Origin: Paludibacteraceae bacterium | GTDB taxonomy: Bacteria > Bacteroidota > Bacteroidia > Bacteroidales > Paludibacteraceae | Reading direction: 5' to 3' | NCBI GenBank assembly: GCA_017509715.1 | Contig: JAFWOU010000023.1 | Span: 116,128-180,127, forward strand | Length of the DNA stretch: 64,000 bases | Notes under the pieces: model-generated | Databases searched by the model: none | What the model was told of the DNA's origin: nothing | The model's input: the letters and a program-made list of their open reading frames with translations, nothing else | Part shown: in pieces, positions 32,195 through 41,221 of the stretch | Layout: every line of letters begins with the position of its first letter | Position numbering within the stretch: the first letter of the stretch is position 1 | Program-made: the position numbers and the translations under genes

Positions 32195-33106
32195 ATGAAC
32201 TGGCGGGAGGTGATGACATACTTGCTCTTCGTAGTGCTGGCTACCGTGATATGGTACGGCCGGTCGCTACGCGCCGAGCACGACACCACGGTGGACGTGC
32301 GCGTACAGTATGTCGGTATACCGGGTCAGGTGATGACCGCCGAACCCCTGCCGTCTACCATCCGGGCTACGGTGCGCGATGCCGGTATGCGGCTGCGACT
32401 CTATCACCGCAAGCCGCTCCAGATATCGGTGGACCTGACGGGCCACTTCACCGACGAATCGGGTGAACTGCGCGTGTCGTCCGACCTACTGCGCACCCTC
32501 GTAGCACGTCAGCTGCAAGGCACCACTGCCCTGCAGCATATCCAGCCCGACCAAATCCACACCACCTACTACACCCAGCAGCAACGCTCGCTGCCCATCC
32601 TGCTGCGCCACAACATACGTTGCACCACGGGATTTCAGTTGAGCGAACCGCCCCGACTGATGCAGACCCACGTCATGGTCTACGGCACCTCGCACGACCT
32701 GGACACGCTCACGCGCGTGCAGACCCAGGTGCTGAGCCTCACCGAACGCAACGACTCGGCCCAATATACCGTCGGCCTCATAGCGCCCAAGGGCGTCCGC
32801 CTGCAACAGCAGACCGTCCAGGTGCTCGTAGCCACCGAACGCTATACCGAGCGCGTTATGGATTTGCCTATCCGTGCGGAGGGTGTGCCGGCCGGCAAGC
32901 ATATGCTGCTTTTCCCGCACCAGGTGCGCGCCACGATGCGCGTGGGCGTAGGACGCTGGAGCGAGGTCAAGGACGGTGACGTAGAAGCTGTGGTGGTCTA
33001 TCGCGACTCGCTGGACCAACTGCCCGTTGAGCTGCGGACGCAGAATCCCTACCTGAGCCACCTGCGGGCTACACCCAGCAGGGTGGAGTTTATAATCGAA
33101 AATTGA
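32195..33106 (+). CDS. YbbR-like membrane protein
   Basis: 303 residues. Single N-terminal membrane segment (MTYLLFVVLATVIWYG), then extracytoplasmic YbbR-type beta domains (VQYVGIPGQVMTAEPLPSTIRATVRDAG; SVDL). It follows yajC as in other Bacteroidales, where coaE usually comes next; no coaE is seen here. In Firmicutes the homologue CdaR regulates c-di-AMP cyclase, but no cyclase gene is nearby and that role cannot be transferred. Confidence 0.82.
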   Translation: MNWREVMTYLLFVVLATVIWYGRSLRAEHDTTVDVRVQYVGIPGQVMTAEPLPSTIRATVRDAGMRLRLYHRKPLQISVDLTGHFTDESGELRVSSDLLRTLVARQLQGTTALQHIQPDQIHTTYYTQQQRSLPILLRHNIRCTTGFQLSEPPRLMQTHVMVYGTSHDLDTLTRVQTQVLSLTERNDSAQYTVGLIAPKGVRLQQQTVQVLVATERYTERVMDLPIRAEGVPAGKHMLLFPHQVRATMRVGVGRWSEVKDGDVEAVVVYRDSLDQLPVELRTQNPYLSHLRATPSRVEFIIEN

Positions 33107-33212
33107 AAGGTGAAAGGGCCATCAGCCGTCAGCCGTCAGCCGTCAGCCATCGGACCAATAGAATCTGAATGCTGAATGCTGAATGCTGAAAGCCAATTGA
33201 AAATTGAAAATT
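33107..33212. repeat. mixed word repeats between ybbR-like gene and aminotransferase
   Basis: GAAAGGT words, then CAGCCGT four times (33122-33150), then CTGAATG three to four times (33165-33190), then ATTGAAA words ending at the ATG. Confidence 0.85.
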
Positions 33213-34343
33213 ATGCGAAAGATTCAAATGGTTGATCTGCAGACGCAGTATCAACATATCAAGGCGGATATCGACCGCGGAATACAAGAGGTAATCGACT
33301 CGGCCTCGTTCGTCAAGGGCCGTAAGGTTGCCGAATTTCAGGAGCACTTGGAGCAATACACCGGTGCCAAGCACGTCATCCCCGTGGGCAACGGTACGGA
33401 TGCGCTCCAGATAGCCCTCATGGGCTTGGGACTCAAGCCCGGTGACGAGGTGATCACACCTACCTTTACCTTCATCGCCACCGCCGAGGTGGTCGCCCTG
33501 CTGGGATTGACGCCCGTAGTGGTGGACGTAGAGTGGGAGACGATGAATATGTCGCTCGACTCGGTACGCCGTGCTATCACGCCCCGTACCAAAGCTATCG
33601 TACCGGTTCACCTCTTCGGCCAGTGTGCCGACATGGAGCCCCTCATGGCGCTGGCCAAGGAGCACGGCCTCTACATCGTAGAGGATGCCTGCCAGGCCAT
33701 CGGTGCGCGCTATACCTTCTCCGACGGACGCACGGCACAAGCCGGCACGATGGGCGAGATAGGTTGCACCAGCTTCTTCCCCTCGAAGAACCTGGGCTGC
33801 TACGGCGACGGCGGTGCCATCTTCACCAACGATGACGACCTGGCCGCCCGTATGCGTGCTATCGCCAACCATGGTATGGTGGTGCGTTACCACCACGACA
33901 TGATAGGCGTCAACTCGCGTCTGGACTCCATCCAGGCTGCCGTGCTGGACGCTAAGTTGCCCCACCTGGATGAGTACATCGCTGCACGTCAGGCTGCGGC
34001 CGAATACTACGACCGTGCCTTCAGCGGCAACCCCCACCTGCTCATCCCCGGACGTCTACAGGCCTCCACGCACGTGTTCCATCAGTACACGTTGCGCCTT
34101 CAGGGCGTAGACCGCGACCGCGTACGCGAACTGCTCCAGGAAGCCGGCATACCGGCTATGATCTACTATCCCGTTCCGCTGCATATGCAGAAGGCTTACC
34201 AGGATCCGCGTTACCGTGAGGGCGACTTCCCCACGGCCGAACGTCTGGCCGCCTGCGTGCTCTCGCTACCGATGCATACCGAGCTGGACGAGGAGCAGCT
34301 GGCTTTCATCACGGAGAACGTGCTGAATGCGGTAAATGGCTAA
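33213..34343 (+). CDS. DegT/DnrJ/EryC1 family aminotransferase
   Basis: 376 residues. PLP-dependent sugar aminotransferase fold type I. Visible: GTDALQIALMGLGLKPGDEVITPTFTF in pieces, VEDACQAIGA, and the PLP lysine in TSFFPSKNLGCYGDGG. These enzymes aminate nucleotide keto-sugars for surface glycans; a role in O-antigen or capsule sugar synthesis is likely but no other sugar-nucleotide genes are adjacent. The ATG at 33213 is chosen; MVDLQTQY at 33228 is an alternative. Confidence 0.9.
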   Translation: MRKIQMVDLQTQYQHIKADIDRGIQEVIDSASFVKGRKVAEFQEHLEQYTGAKHVIPVGNGTDALQIALMGLGLKPGDEVITPTFTFIATAEVVALLGLTPVVVDVEWETMNMSLDSVRRAITPRTKAIVPVHLFGQCADMEPLMALAKEHGLYIVEDACQAIGARYTFSDGRTAQAGTMGEIGCTSFFPSKNLGCYGDGGAIFTNDDDLAARMRAIANHGMVVRYHHDMIGVNSRLDSIQAAVLDAKLPHLDEYIAARQAAAEYYDRAFSGNPHLLIPGRLQASTHVFHQYTLRLQGVDRDRVRELLQEAGIPAMIYYPVPLHMQKAYQDPRYREGDFPTAERLAACVLSLPMHTELDEEQLAFITENVLNAVNG

Positions 34344-34344
34344 T

Positions 34345-34406
34345 CCCGTAACCCGTAACCCGTAACCCGTAACCCGTAACCCATAACCCATAACCCATAA
34401 CCCACT
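34345..34406. repeat. heptamer array CCCGTAA / CCCATAA
   Basis: About eight 7-bp units between the aminotransferase and rpoN; five CCCGTAA then three CCCATAA. Same family as 28729-28906, 5.4 kb away. Confidence 0.9.
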
Positions 34407-34414
34407 AATCGAAT

Positions 34415-35911
34415 ATGGCCGGTTTAGGACTGACAGTACAGCAGAAATTGCAGGCGAAACTGACGCCTTCGCAGTTGATGGTGATCCGAATGCTGGAACT
34501 TCCCACGATGGAGCTGCAGCAGCGTATCACCGAGGAACTCCAGGTCAATCCCGCCCTGGAGGAAGGACCCGATCCCGAAGCCCGGGAGCAGGAGACACCC
34601 GAGTCGGACGGCGAAGACGAGATGCTGTACGACGACCTGGAGGAGAGCTACCGTATGGACGAGGAGAACCGCCGGGAGTACGACGCTGCCGACGATGACT
34701 ACGAACCCATCCTATACGGCGGCGGCAACGGCGAGTCTGAGAACGACTACAGCTCGCGCGAACTGCCCTACGGCGGCGACGGACTGATCGACTACCTCAA
34801 GTCGCAAGTCTACCTCACCCGCATGACCAAACCGCAACGCCATATAGCCAAGTGGGTGCTGGGCAACATAGACGACGATGGCTACCTGCGGCGCACCACC
34901 GAGCAACTGGTCGACGACCTGGCTTTCCAAGAAGGTCTGCAGGTCTCGGACGAAGAGATGGCCGACATCGTGGGCCAGATCAAGCAGTTCGACCCGCCCG
35001 GCATAGCCGCCGCTACGCTCCAGGAATGCCTGCTCACCCAGCTTCGCCAGAAGGAGCAGACGCCACCCGTGATGCTCGCCCAACGCGTGCTCACGCGTGC
35101 GTTCAAAGCCTTCTCGAAGCGCAACTACGACCAGGTACTCCAGCGCCTCCACATCACCGAAGATGCTTTCCGCGAGGCGGTGGCCGAGATCATGCGACTC
35201 AACCAGAGTCCGACCAACGCCTTTGCCTCCACCGACATGGACAGCCGGCGCACCATGATCATTCCCGACTTCGAGGTGCGCATGCACGACGGCCAACTGC
35301 GTATCAACCTGCTGACCGACGACCTGCCCGAGATACATATCAACGCCGACTATCCCCGTATGCTCCAGGACATGCGCGAGCAACGCAAGAACGCCGCCGA
35401 CAAGGAGAAAGCCCGCGAGGCCGTGGAGTTCATCCGCACCAATATCCAGCAGGCCAGCACCTTCATCGACGCCATCCGTCAGCGCAACGAGACGCTGCTG
35501 ATGACCATGACGGCTATCGTGGAGAAACAGAAAGCGTTCTTCATGGAGGGCGACGAGGCGCTGATCCAGTCCCTGGTGCTGCAAGACGTAGCCGACATGA
35601 TCCAGATGGATGCCAGCACCGTCTCACGTGCCTGCAACAACAAGTACGTCCGCACCGACTACGGCGTCTATCCGCTTAAGTTCTTCTTCTCCGAGGTGCG
35701 CATGCCCAACGAGCAAGGCGAGGTATCCACGCGTGCCATCAAGCAGCAGTTGCGCGAACTCGTGGACGAGGAGGATAAGACGGCGCCGCTGAGCGATGAC
35801 CAACTGGTGGAGCAACTGGCCGTATGCGGCTATACCGTAGCCCGCCGAACCGTAGCTAAATATAGAGAACAACTCAACATCCCCGTAGCACGACTGCGGC
35901 GTGAGATATAA
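34415..35911 (+). CDS. rpoN: RNA polymerase sigma-54 factor
   Basis: 498 residues. N-terminal activator-interacting domain with Q/L-rich helix (LTVQQKLQAKLTPSQLMVIRMLELPTMELQQRI), an acidic region (about 55-110), the core-binding domain, the HTH region (DVADMIQMDASTVSRACNNKYVRTDYGVYPLKFFFS in pieces), and a perfect RpoN box ARRTVAKYRE near the C-terminus. Needs AAA+ activators; none is in the window. Confidence 0.97.
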   Translation: MAGLGLTVQQKLQAKLTPSQLMVIRMLELPTMELQQRITEELQVNPALEEGPDPEAREQETPESDGEDEMLYDDLEESYRMDEENRREYDAADDDYEPILYGGGNGESENDYSSRELPYGGDGLIDYLKSQVYLTRMTKPQRHIAKWVLGNIDDDGYLRRTTEQLVDDLAFQEGLQVSDEEMADIVGQIKQFDPPGIAAATLQECLLTQLRQKEQTPPVMLAQRVLTRAFKAFSKRNYDQVLQRLHITEDAFREAVAEIMRLNQSPTNAFASTDMDSRRTMIIPDFEVRMHDGQLRINLLTDDLPEIHINADYPRMLQDMREQRKNAADKEKAREAVEFIRTNIQQASTFIDAIRQRNETLLMTMTAIVEKQKAFFMEGDEALIQSLVLQDVADMIQMDASTVSRACNNKYVRTDYGVYPLKFFFSEVRMPNEQGEVSTRAIKQQLRELVDEEDKTAPLSDDQLVEQLAVCGYTVARRTVAKYREQLNIPVARLRREI

Positions 35912-35916
35912 GCTTT

Positions 35917-36564
35917 ATGGAGCTATTGCACAAAATATTGCACGCGGTGGCACAGGCCCTGAGCTATGTGTTCTATCCGCTCTTCATACCGACCTACGGC
36001 ATGCTGCTCTTCTGCGCCACCATGGTGCCGCTCTCGGGAGACAAGCTGCCCCTCTCGGCATGGCTCGTCAGTGTAGGCACTACCTTCATCCTGACCGCCC
36101 TCATCCCTATCACGGCCATCATGATACGCGTACGCCGAGGTAAGGTAGCTGACCTCTATATCGCCAACCCGGCCGAGCGCACCGTACCCTATCTCTATAC
36201 GGCTGTGGGCTTCGGCTTCTGGTGCTACCTGCTCATCAGCGTACTCCGGGCACCCATCTTCATCGACGTGGTAGCTATCGGCGCAACGCTCGCCCTCATC
36301 GGTCTGCTGCTTATCAACCAACGCTGGAAGATATCGGCCCACCTGACCGGTATGGGCGGACTGGTAGGCGGCGTGATGAGCCACAGCCTGGCTACTCAGC
36401 AGACCGTGCTATGGTTGCCGCTCGTGCTCATGGTGCTCTCACTCCTTTTAATGTACGCGCGCATCTACTTGCGTGCGCACGACCCCCTGCAGGTCATTGC
36501 CGGCTTCCTCTTCGGACTCGGCATGACCTTCATACCGAATATGATTATAAGTTATGTGGTATAA
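35917..36564 (+). CDS. PAP2-superfamily-like integral membrane protein
   Basis: 215 residues with six or so membrane segments. The C-terminal part LYARIYLRAHDPLQVIAGFLFGL (roughly) resembles the SRxxxxxHxxxD motif of PAP2 phosphatases with the terminal Asp-containing HDPLQV, but the KxxxxxxRP motif is only suggested by NPAERTVPYLYT. Probably a lipid-phosphate phosphatase relative whose activity is uncertain. Starts 5 nt after rpoN and overlaps the next gene by 11 nt. Confidence 0.65.
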   Translation: MELLHKILHAVAQALSYVFYPLFIPTYGMLLFCATMVPLSGDKLPLSAWLVSVGTTFILTALIPITAIMIRVRRGKVADLYIANPAERTVPYLYTAVGFGFWCYLLISVLRAPIFIDVVAIGATLALIGLLLINQRWKISAHLTGMGGLVGGVMSHSLATQQTVLWLPLVLMVLSLLLMYARIYLRAHDPLQVIAGFLFGLGMTFIPNMIISYVV

Positions 36565-37546
36565 ACGAATCGGAAATATACTCTTCTGTCTGAGCCTCGC
36601 GCTCAGCATGCTGGCCGCCCCGCTCGGCGAACGTAGCCGCGTGGCCCTGCTTACCTGCAGTCCCGGCGAGGAACTGTATGCGCGTTACGGCCATACCGCC
36701 CTGCTCGTCGAGGATCCCGACCAGGACCTGGCGCTGGTGTTCAACTACGGCGTGTTCGACTTCAACGTCGATAATTTCTACTATAAGTTCGTTAAGGGCG
36801 AGACCTACTACCAGCTGGGCGCCGAAGAGTACTCGCAGTTCCTCTACACCTACGCTTACTACAAGCGAGAGGTGTATGAGCAGGAATTGAACCTAACCCT
36901 CCCGGAGCGCCAGGCCGTGATGGACCTGCTGGTGGAGAACTTCAAGCCCGAGAATAGGGAGTATCTCTACAACTTCGTCTACGACAACTGTGCCACCCGC
37001 CCGCTACGGCTCATCGAGCAGGCTGTAGGCGATACGCTCAGCTCTACCTATCGCGGCTATCAGGGACTGACCTACCGCGAGTTTATCAGTCATTATACGC
37101 GCCCGTCATCCTGGCAGGACTTCGGCATCAATATGATCTTCGGTTGCCGTGCCGACCAGCGGATGGAGGGACGTCAGAACCTCTTCCTGCCCGAGGAGGT
37201 GATGAACTACATGGCACAAGCCACGTTCGCCGACGGCCGTTCTGCCGTCCGTGAGCAACAGATCGCCCCCTTCCGTATCGAGCCCGTACGCTGGTACGCG
37301 ACGTGGTATATAGGCGCCGTACTGTTCTTCATCGTGATGCTCGTGCTGACGCGTATTGACAAGCACCGCGGCCGGATATGCTGGTGGGTGGACATCGCGT
37401 TGGGCGTGGTCTATCTGCTGCTCGTGGCCCTCGTTATCTTCCTCAGTTGCTTCTCCCTGCACCCGCTCGTGGGACTCAACTGGCGATTATTCATCTTCCC
37501 AATTTTGCATCTATGCGCACGACTAAGTTATATCTGTCATTCCTGA
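36554..37546 (+). CDS. DUF4105 protein, Lnb-like lipoprotein N-acyltransferase
   Basis: 330 residues. Signal/anchor at the N-terminus, a periplasmic DUF4105 domain with candidate catalytic residues His (YGHTALLV) and Cys (YDNCATRP), then C-terminal membrane segments (WYIGAVLFFIVMLVLT, VDIALGVVYLLLVALVIFLSCF). DUF4105 includes the Bacteroides Lnb enzymes that transfer a third acyl chain to lipoproteins. The window encodes many lipoproteins, so the role fits, but substrate is inferred. Overlaps the phosphatase gene by 34 nt. Confidence 0.75.
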   Translation: MWYKRIGNILFCLSLALSMLAAPLGERSRVALLTCSPGEELYARYGHTALLVEDPDQDLALVFNYGVFDFNVDNFYYKFVKGETYYQLGAEEYSQFLYTYAYYKREVYEQELNLTLPERQAVMDLLVENFKPENREYLYNFVYDNCATRPLRLIEQAVGDTLSSTYRGYQGLTYREFISHYTRPSSWQDFGINMIFGCRADQRMEGRQNLFLPEEVMNYMAQATFADGRSAVREQQIAPFRIEPVRWYATWYIGAVLFFIVMLVLTRIDKHRGRICWWVDIALGVVYLLLVALVIFLSCFSLHPLVGLNWRLFIFPILHLCARLSYICHS

Positions 37547-38985
37547 TCGCCCTGCTGCCTCTCTTCACGCTGCAAGCGCATCACATGCCACGGCTCACGG
37601 TCGTGGTGGTGGTGGATGGTCTGGAACTGACCAACATAGAACGCCTGCAGAGCGTATGGGCGCCGGGCGGACTACGCACCATAGCGCGCCAGAGCTACCT
37701 CAGCTACTGCGCGTACGACCAACTCGTATATGGCGGCGATGAGACCCTGGCTACCCTCATGACCGGCAGCCTACCTGCCGACCATGGCTACACCATGGAC
37801 GGCTGCTTCTCGCGCACCGACCGCACCCCGCACTCCACGCTGGAGGACCGACGCGTCACGGGTATCGGTACACGCCAGACCCTCTCGCCCCGCGCGATAG
37901 CTACGCCTATGCTCACCGACCTGATGCGTATGCGTTACGGCGAGCATTCCCAACTGTATGCCATTGGTATACGACCGGAAGCTACGTTGCTCCTGGCAGG
38001 TCATGCCGCTAACGGCTGCTGCTGGATAGAACCCCAACAGCGGCAGTGGTGCACCTCGTCCTACTACTCGCGCGGCCTGCCCGCCGTAGCCGACGAGCAT
38101 AACACGTCTGGACGCTTTGCCGAGCTGGCTGCCGAGGACTGGCGACCCACCATGCCGATTGATATGTACGGCATGCCGACGCCGGCGGAACTGAAGAAAC
38201 CCTTCCATTATCCCGCCTCCTCTCCGATAGACCGTACGCCGCGAGCTAACCAACTGGTCATCGACCTGGCCCTCCGGCTCCAGACCGCGCAACGTCTGGG
38301 CGAAGACCAGGTGCCCGATGTGCTGCTGCTCCAGCTCACCACCATGACGCCCTGCGCCACCTCGGATCGTATCCGTACGGCCGAGCAGGAGGATATGTAC
38401 CTGCGCCTGAACGACCAACTGGGCATGCTCATCGATACGCTCCAGCATCGGGTGGGGAAATCGCATGTCAATTTCTACTTCGTCGGACGCCCCGTATACG
38501 GCATAGGAGCCCAGGAGATGAAGCGCGCCGGACTACCTATCCAGGAGTTTGACCTCGACCGCATGGCGGCTCTCACCAATACATACCTTATGGCGCTCTA
38601 TGGCAACGAGCGATGGGTGGACGGCGCTTACGGACAAGCCCTCTATCTCAACCGCGAACTGATCACCCGCAAGCGACTCTCGCTCCAGGAGATCCAGCGC
38701 CGTGCGGCCGATTTCATCAGCGAGTTTGAGGGCATACATGCCGCCTATACCCAGAGCGAACTGCTCTACTCGGATATGCAACCCTCGCTGAGCAAACGCC
38801 ATCAGGGCGATGTGTGCTTCCGGCTGGAACGGCAGTGGATCCTCAATGAGAACAGCCGGCAGGTACTGGACTACGTGCTGGAACCCGTACCCGAATCGCC
38901 ACTCTTTTTCCTGGGCAACATGCGACCGGCGGAACTCGACGACCGCATGCAAGCCACCGACCTGCTACGCGTACTGAGGTTGTAA
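37513..38985 (+). CDS. exported alkaline phosphatase superfamily protein
   Basis: 490 residues from the ATG at 37513, chosen for the signal peptide MRTTKLYLSFLIALLPLFTLQA. Metal-site pieces of the phosphodiesterase/nucleotide pyrophosphatase type are visible: VVVVVDGLE (first Asp), GGDETLATLMTGSLPADHGY (nucleophile Thr region), and later PDVLLLQLTTMTP, which replaces the more usual DHG pattern. In Bacteroidales it commonly follows the DUF4105 gene. Substrate unknown; some metal ligands look changed, so activity is not certain. Confidence 0.78.
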   Translation: MRTTKLYLSFLIALLPLFTLQAHHMPRLTVVVVVDGLELTNIERLQSVWAPGGLRTIARQSYLSYCAYDQLVYGGDETLATLMTGSLPADHGYTMDGCFSRTDRTPHSTLEDRRVTGIGTRQTLSPRAIATPMLTDLMRMRYGEHSQLYAIGIRPEATLLLAGHAANGCCWIEPQQRQWCTSSYYSRGLPAVADEHNTSGRFAELAAEDWRPTMPIDMYGMPTPAELKKPFHYPASSPIDRTPRANQLVIDLALRLQTAQRLGEDQVPDVLLLQLTTMTPCATSDRIRTAEQEDMYLRLNDQLGMLIDTLQHRVGKSHVNFYFVGRPVYGIGAQEMKRAGLPIQEFDLDRMAALTNTYLMALYGNERWVDGAYGQALYLNRELITRKRLSLQEIQRRAADFISEFEGIHAAYTQSELLYSDMQPSLSKRHQGDVCFRLERQWILNENSRQVLDYVLEPVPESPLFFLGNMRPAELDDRMQATDLLRVLRL

Positions 38986-39016
38986 TGGCGAAAGGCGAAT
39001 GGTAAATGGTAAATGA
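38985..39016. repeat. 7-bp word repeat AATGGCG/AATGGTA
   Basis: TAATGGCG AAAGGCG AATGGTA AATGGTA AATGACT AAATAAT between the phosphatase and DUF4494 genes. Confidence 0.75.
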
Positions 39017-39032
39017 CTAAATAATAAATACT

Positions 39033-39446
39033 ATGATTTTATACGAGATTAAAGTTCATTATCAACGTCAGACCGGCGAAGACAATCCCGGCAACGTGAA
39101 GGAGACCTACCTGGTAGAGGGTCTCAACTGTGCAGACGTAGAGAACCGCCTCATGGAGGAAATCAAACCCCTCATCTTTGGCGACTGCGAGGTACCGTCC
39201 TGCAAGAAAGTGCAGTACTACGATATCGTCACCTCGCCCGAGGCAGACCGCTGGTTCAAGGCCCGCGTGGAACTGATCACCGTGGAGGACGACGGCAAGG
39301 AGACCCGTAAGACGGTTTCTATCCTGGTCCAGGCCACCAATATCGACCATGCGCTCAAGAACCTGCGTCACCACCTGGAGGCACTCGACTGCGAAGTGGT
39401 ATCCATCATGCGTTCACCCATCCTGGAATTCTACCGCGCCGTATAA
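39033..39446 (+). CDS. DUF4494 family protein
   Basis: 137 residues, cytoplasmic, alpha/beta. Matches the Bacteroidota DUF4494 family (EIKVHYQRQTGEDNPGNVKETYLVEGLNCADVENRL in pieces). In related genomes it lies beside the PLP-binding yggS-type gene; here the glsA/glsB-like pair sits between them. Function unknown. Confidence 0.85.
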   Translation: MILYEIKVHYQRQTGEDNPGNVKETYLVEGLNCADVENRLMEEIKPLIFGDCEVPSCKKVQYYDIVTSPEADRWFKARVELITVEDDGKETRKTVSILVQATNIDHALKNLRHHLEALDCEVVSIMRSPILEFYRAV

Positions 39447-39450
39447 TCAG

Positions 39451-40287
39451 ATGGAACCCCTGCAGTTTGACATACCGGCTATCGTACGCCAGAAAGCGCC
39501 GAATGCCCACATCCCGGGTTTTGTACTCCGCTACCTGGAGCGCATCACCCATGTGGAGCAGATGAACCGCTTCCTACGCAATAACCCCGAGCTGCACGGC
39601 TACGAGTTTATCCGCAAGGTGGTGGCCGAGGAACTCAACTGCACCGCCTCCATCCACGGCGTGGAGAATATCCCGCAGACCGACCGGCCCGTCATCTTTG
39701 TGGGCAACCACCCGCTGGGTGGACTCGACGGCATGATCATCGCCGAGATGATACACGCCCATCGGCCGCTACCGCTGCGCGTGATCGTCAACGACCTGCT
39801 GATGTTCATGCGACCGATAGCCGAACTATGGGTACCGATCAGCAAACTCGGCGGACAGAGCCGCGAGTACGCACGCCTATACCAAGAGGCCTGGGAACAA
39901 GAGCAAGATATGCTCACCTTCCCCGCAGGCGCATGCTCGCGCCGCCAGAAGATAGACGGACGCTGGCAAATCCAGGACTTGGAGTGGCAGAAGAGTTTTG
40001 TGCAGAAAGCCCAGCAGCTGAAGCGCGACGTGGTGCCTATCTATTTCGAGGGCCATAACTCGCGGTTCTTTTACAACCTGGCCTACTGGCGCAAACGCTT
40101 GGGTATCAAGCTCAATATCGAAATGCTCTACCTGGTAGACGAGATGTACGGGGCCAACGGACAGCACTTTGCCGTACACGTCCTACCCCCTATCCCATAT
40201 ACCACTTTCGACGGGTCACGCACCCCGAAAGAGTGGGCTGAATACGTAAAACAAATTGTCTATGCAAACAATCATACCGGCTGTTGA
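39451..40287 (+). CDS. PlsC-type acyltransferase, probable glycine-lipid O-acyltransferase (GlsA-like)
   Basis: 278 residues from the ATG at 39451. Acyltransferase motif GNHPLGGLDGM and downstream FPAGACSRRQ and VVPIYFEGHNSRFFYNL match the hemolysin/PlsC-like branch that includes Bacteroides GlsA. It overlaps the GNAT-fold GlsB-like gene by 26 nt. In Bacteroides the GlsA/GlsB pair makes diacylated glycine lipids; assignment here rests on the pairing. Confidence 0.8.
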   Translation: MEPLQFDIPAIVRQKAPNAHIPGFVLRYLERITHVEQMNRFLRNNPELHGYEFIRKVVAEELNCTASIHGVENIPQTDRPVIFVGNHPLGGLDGMIIAEMIHAHRPLPLRVIVNDLLMFMRPIAELWVPISKLGGQSREYARLYQEAWEQEQDMLTFPAGACSRRQKIDGRWQIQDLEWQKSFVQKAQQLKRDVVPIYFEGHNSRFFYNLAYWRKRLGIKLNIEMLYLVDEMYGANGQHFAVHVLPPIPYTTFDGSRTPKEWAEYVKQIVYANNHTGC

Positions 40288-41221
40288 CCGCCAAATCCTG
40301 AAGAACGAACTGAAGGGCCACCTCTTGCGTCCATCCAACAAGGCGGGCAACCTTATCTACGACATTACCGCACACGACGCACCCAACGTCATGCGTGAGA
40401 TAGCACGTCTGCGTGAGATCAGTTATCGTGACGGCGGAGGTGCTACAGGCAAGGAAATGGATATCGATGATATGGACCTCATGCCTCGTCCGTACCATCA
40501 ACTCATCGTCTGGGACCCCGAGCACGAAGAGATCGTCGGCGGCTATCGCTACCTGCTGGGTCATGAGGCCGAACTGCGCCCCAACGACCGCGGCGAGATG
40601 CAACCCTATATCACCTCGGCCCACCTCTTCCATTACTCCCCGGAGTTCATTCGCGACTATCTGCCGCATACCATCGAGTTCGGACGGGCCTTCGTGCAAC
40701 CCATGTACCAGACCCGCGAGATGGGTGTCAAAGCCCTCTTTGCCCTGGATAATATATGGGACGGCATTGGTGCCATCATGCACAACAACCCCGATATCTT
40801 CTACATGCTGGGCAAGGTCACCATCTATCCGTCCTACCCCGAAGCATCGCGCGAACTGATCTACACCTACCTGGATCGCTACCATCGTGGTAACGCCGCG
40901 CTCTTCGCGCCTTACCAGGCGCTGTCCATCTCCGAGGAGGCCAACCGCGTAGCCGACGCCTTCTTTGTGGGCGGGGATAAGCAGGAGAACTACAAACTGC
41001 TGCTCCAGCGCCTGCGCGAACAGGGCTCCGTCATCCCGCCTATGTTCTCCGCCTACCTCAACCTCACTAACGACCTGCTCTTCTTCGGCAATGCCATGAA
41101 CGACGAGCTGGCCAACGTCTATGAGACCGGTATCATGGTGGATCTGCATACCGTTTACGAAGAAAAGAAGACCCGTTATATCGCTCCATACGTCGAATGG
41201 CTACAGTCGCAGAACGCATAA
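40262..41221 (+). CDS. GNAT-fold N-acyltransferase, probable glycine-lipid synthase (GlsB-like)
   Basis: 319 residues from the ATG at 40262. Belongs to the OlsB-like acyltransferase group: REISYRDGGGATGKEMDIDDMD, HQLIVWDPEHEEIVGGYRYLLG, and EFGRAFVQPMYQ. It would add a 3-hydroxy fatty acid to an amino acid, glycine by analogy with Bacteroides GlsB, before GlsA adds the second chain. Its 3' end overlaps the PLPBP-HAD gene by 25 nt. Confidence 0.8.
   Translation: MQTIIPAVDRQILKNELKGHLLRPSNKAGNLIYDITAHDAPNVMREIARLREISYRDGGGATGKEMDIDDMDLMPRPYHQLIVWDPEHEEIVGGYRYLLGHEAELRPNDRGEMQPYITSAHLFHYSPEFIRDYLPHTIEFGRAFVQPMYQTREMGVKALFALDNIWDGIGAIMHNNPDIFYMLGKVTIYPSYPEASRELIYTYLDRYHRGNAALFAPYQALSISEEANRVADAFFVGGDKQENYKLLLQRLREQGSVIPPMFSAYLNLTNDLLFFGNAMNDELANVYETGIMVDLHTVYEEKKTRYIAPYVEWLQSQNA

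Noticed and set aside
37378..37512. Upstream extension of the phosphatase gene
   Set aside because: It overlaps the coding end of the DUF4105 gene and hides a good signal peptide that starts at 37513.
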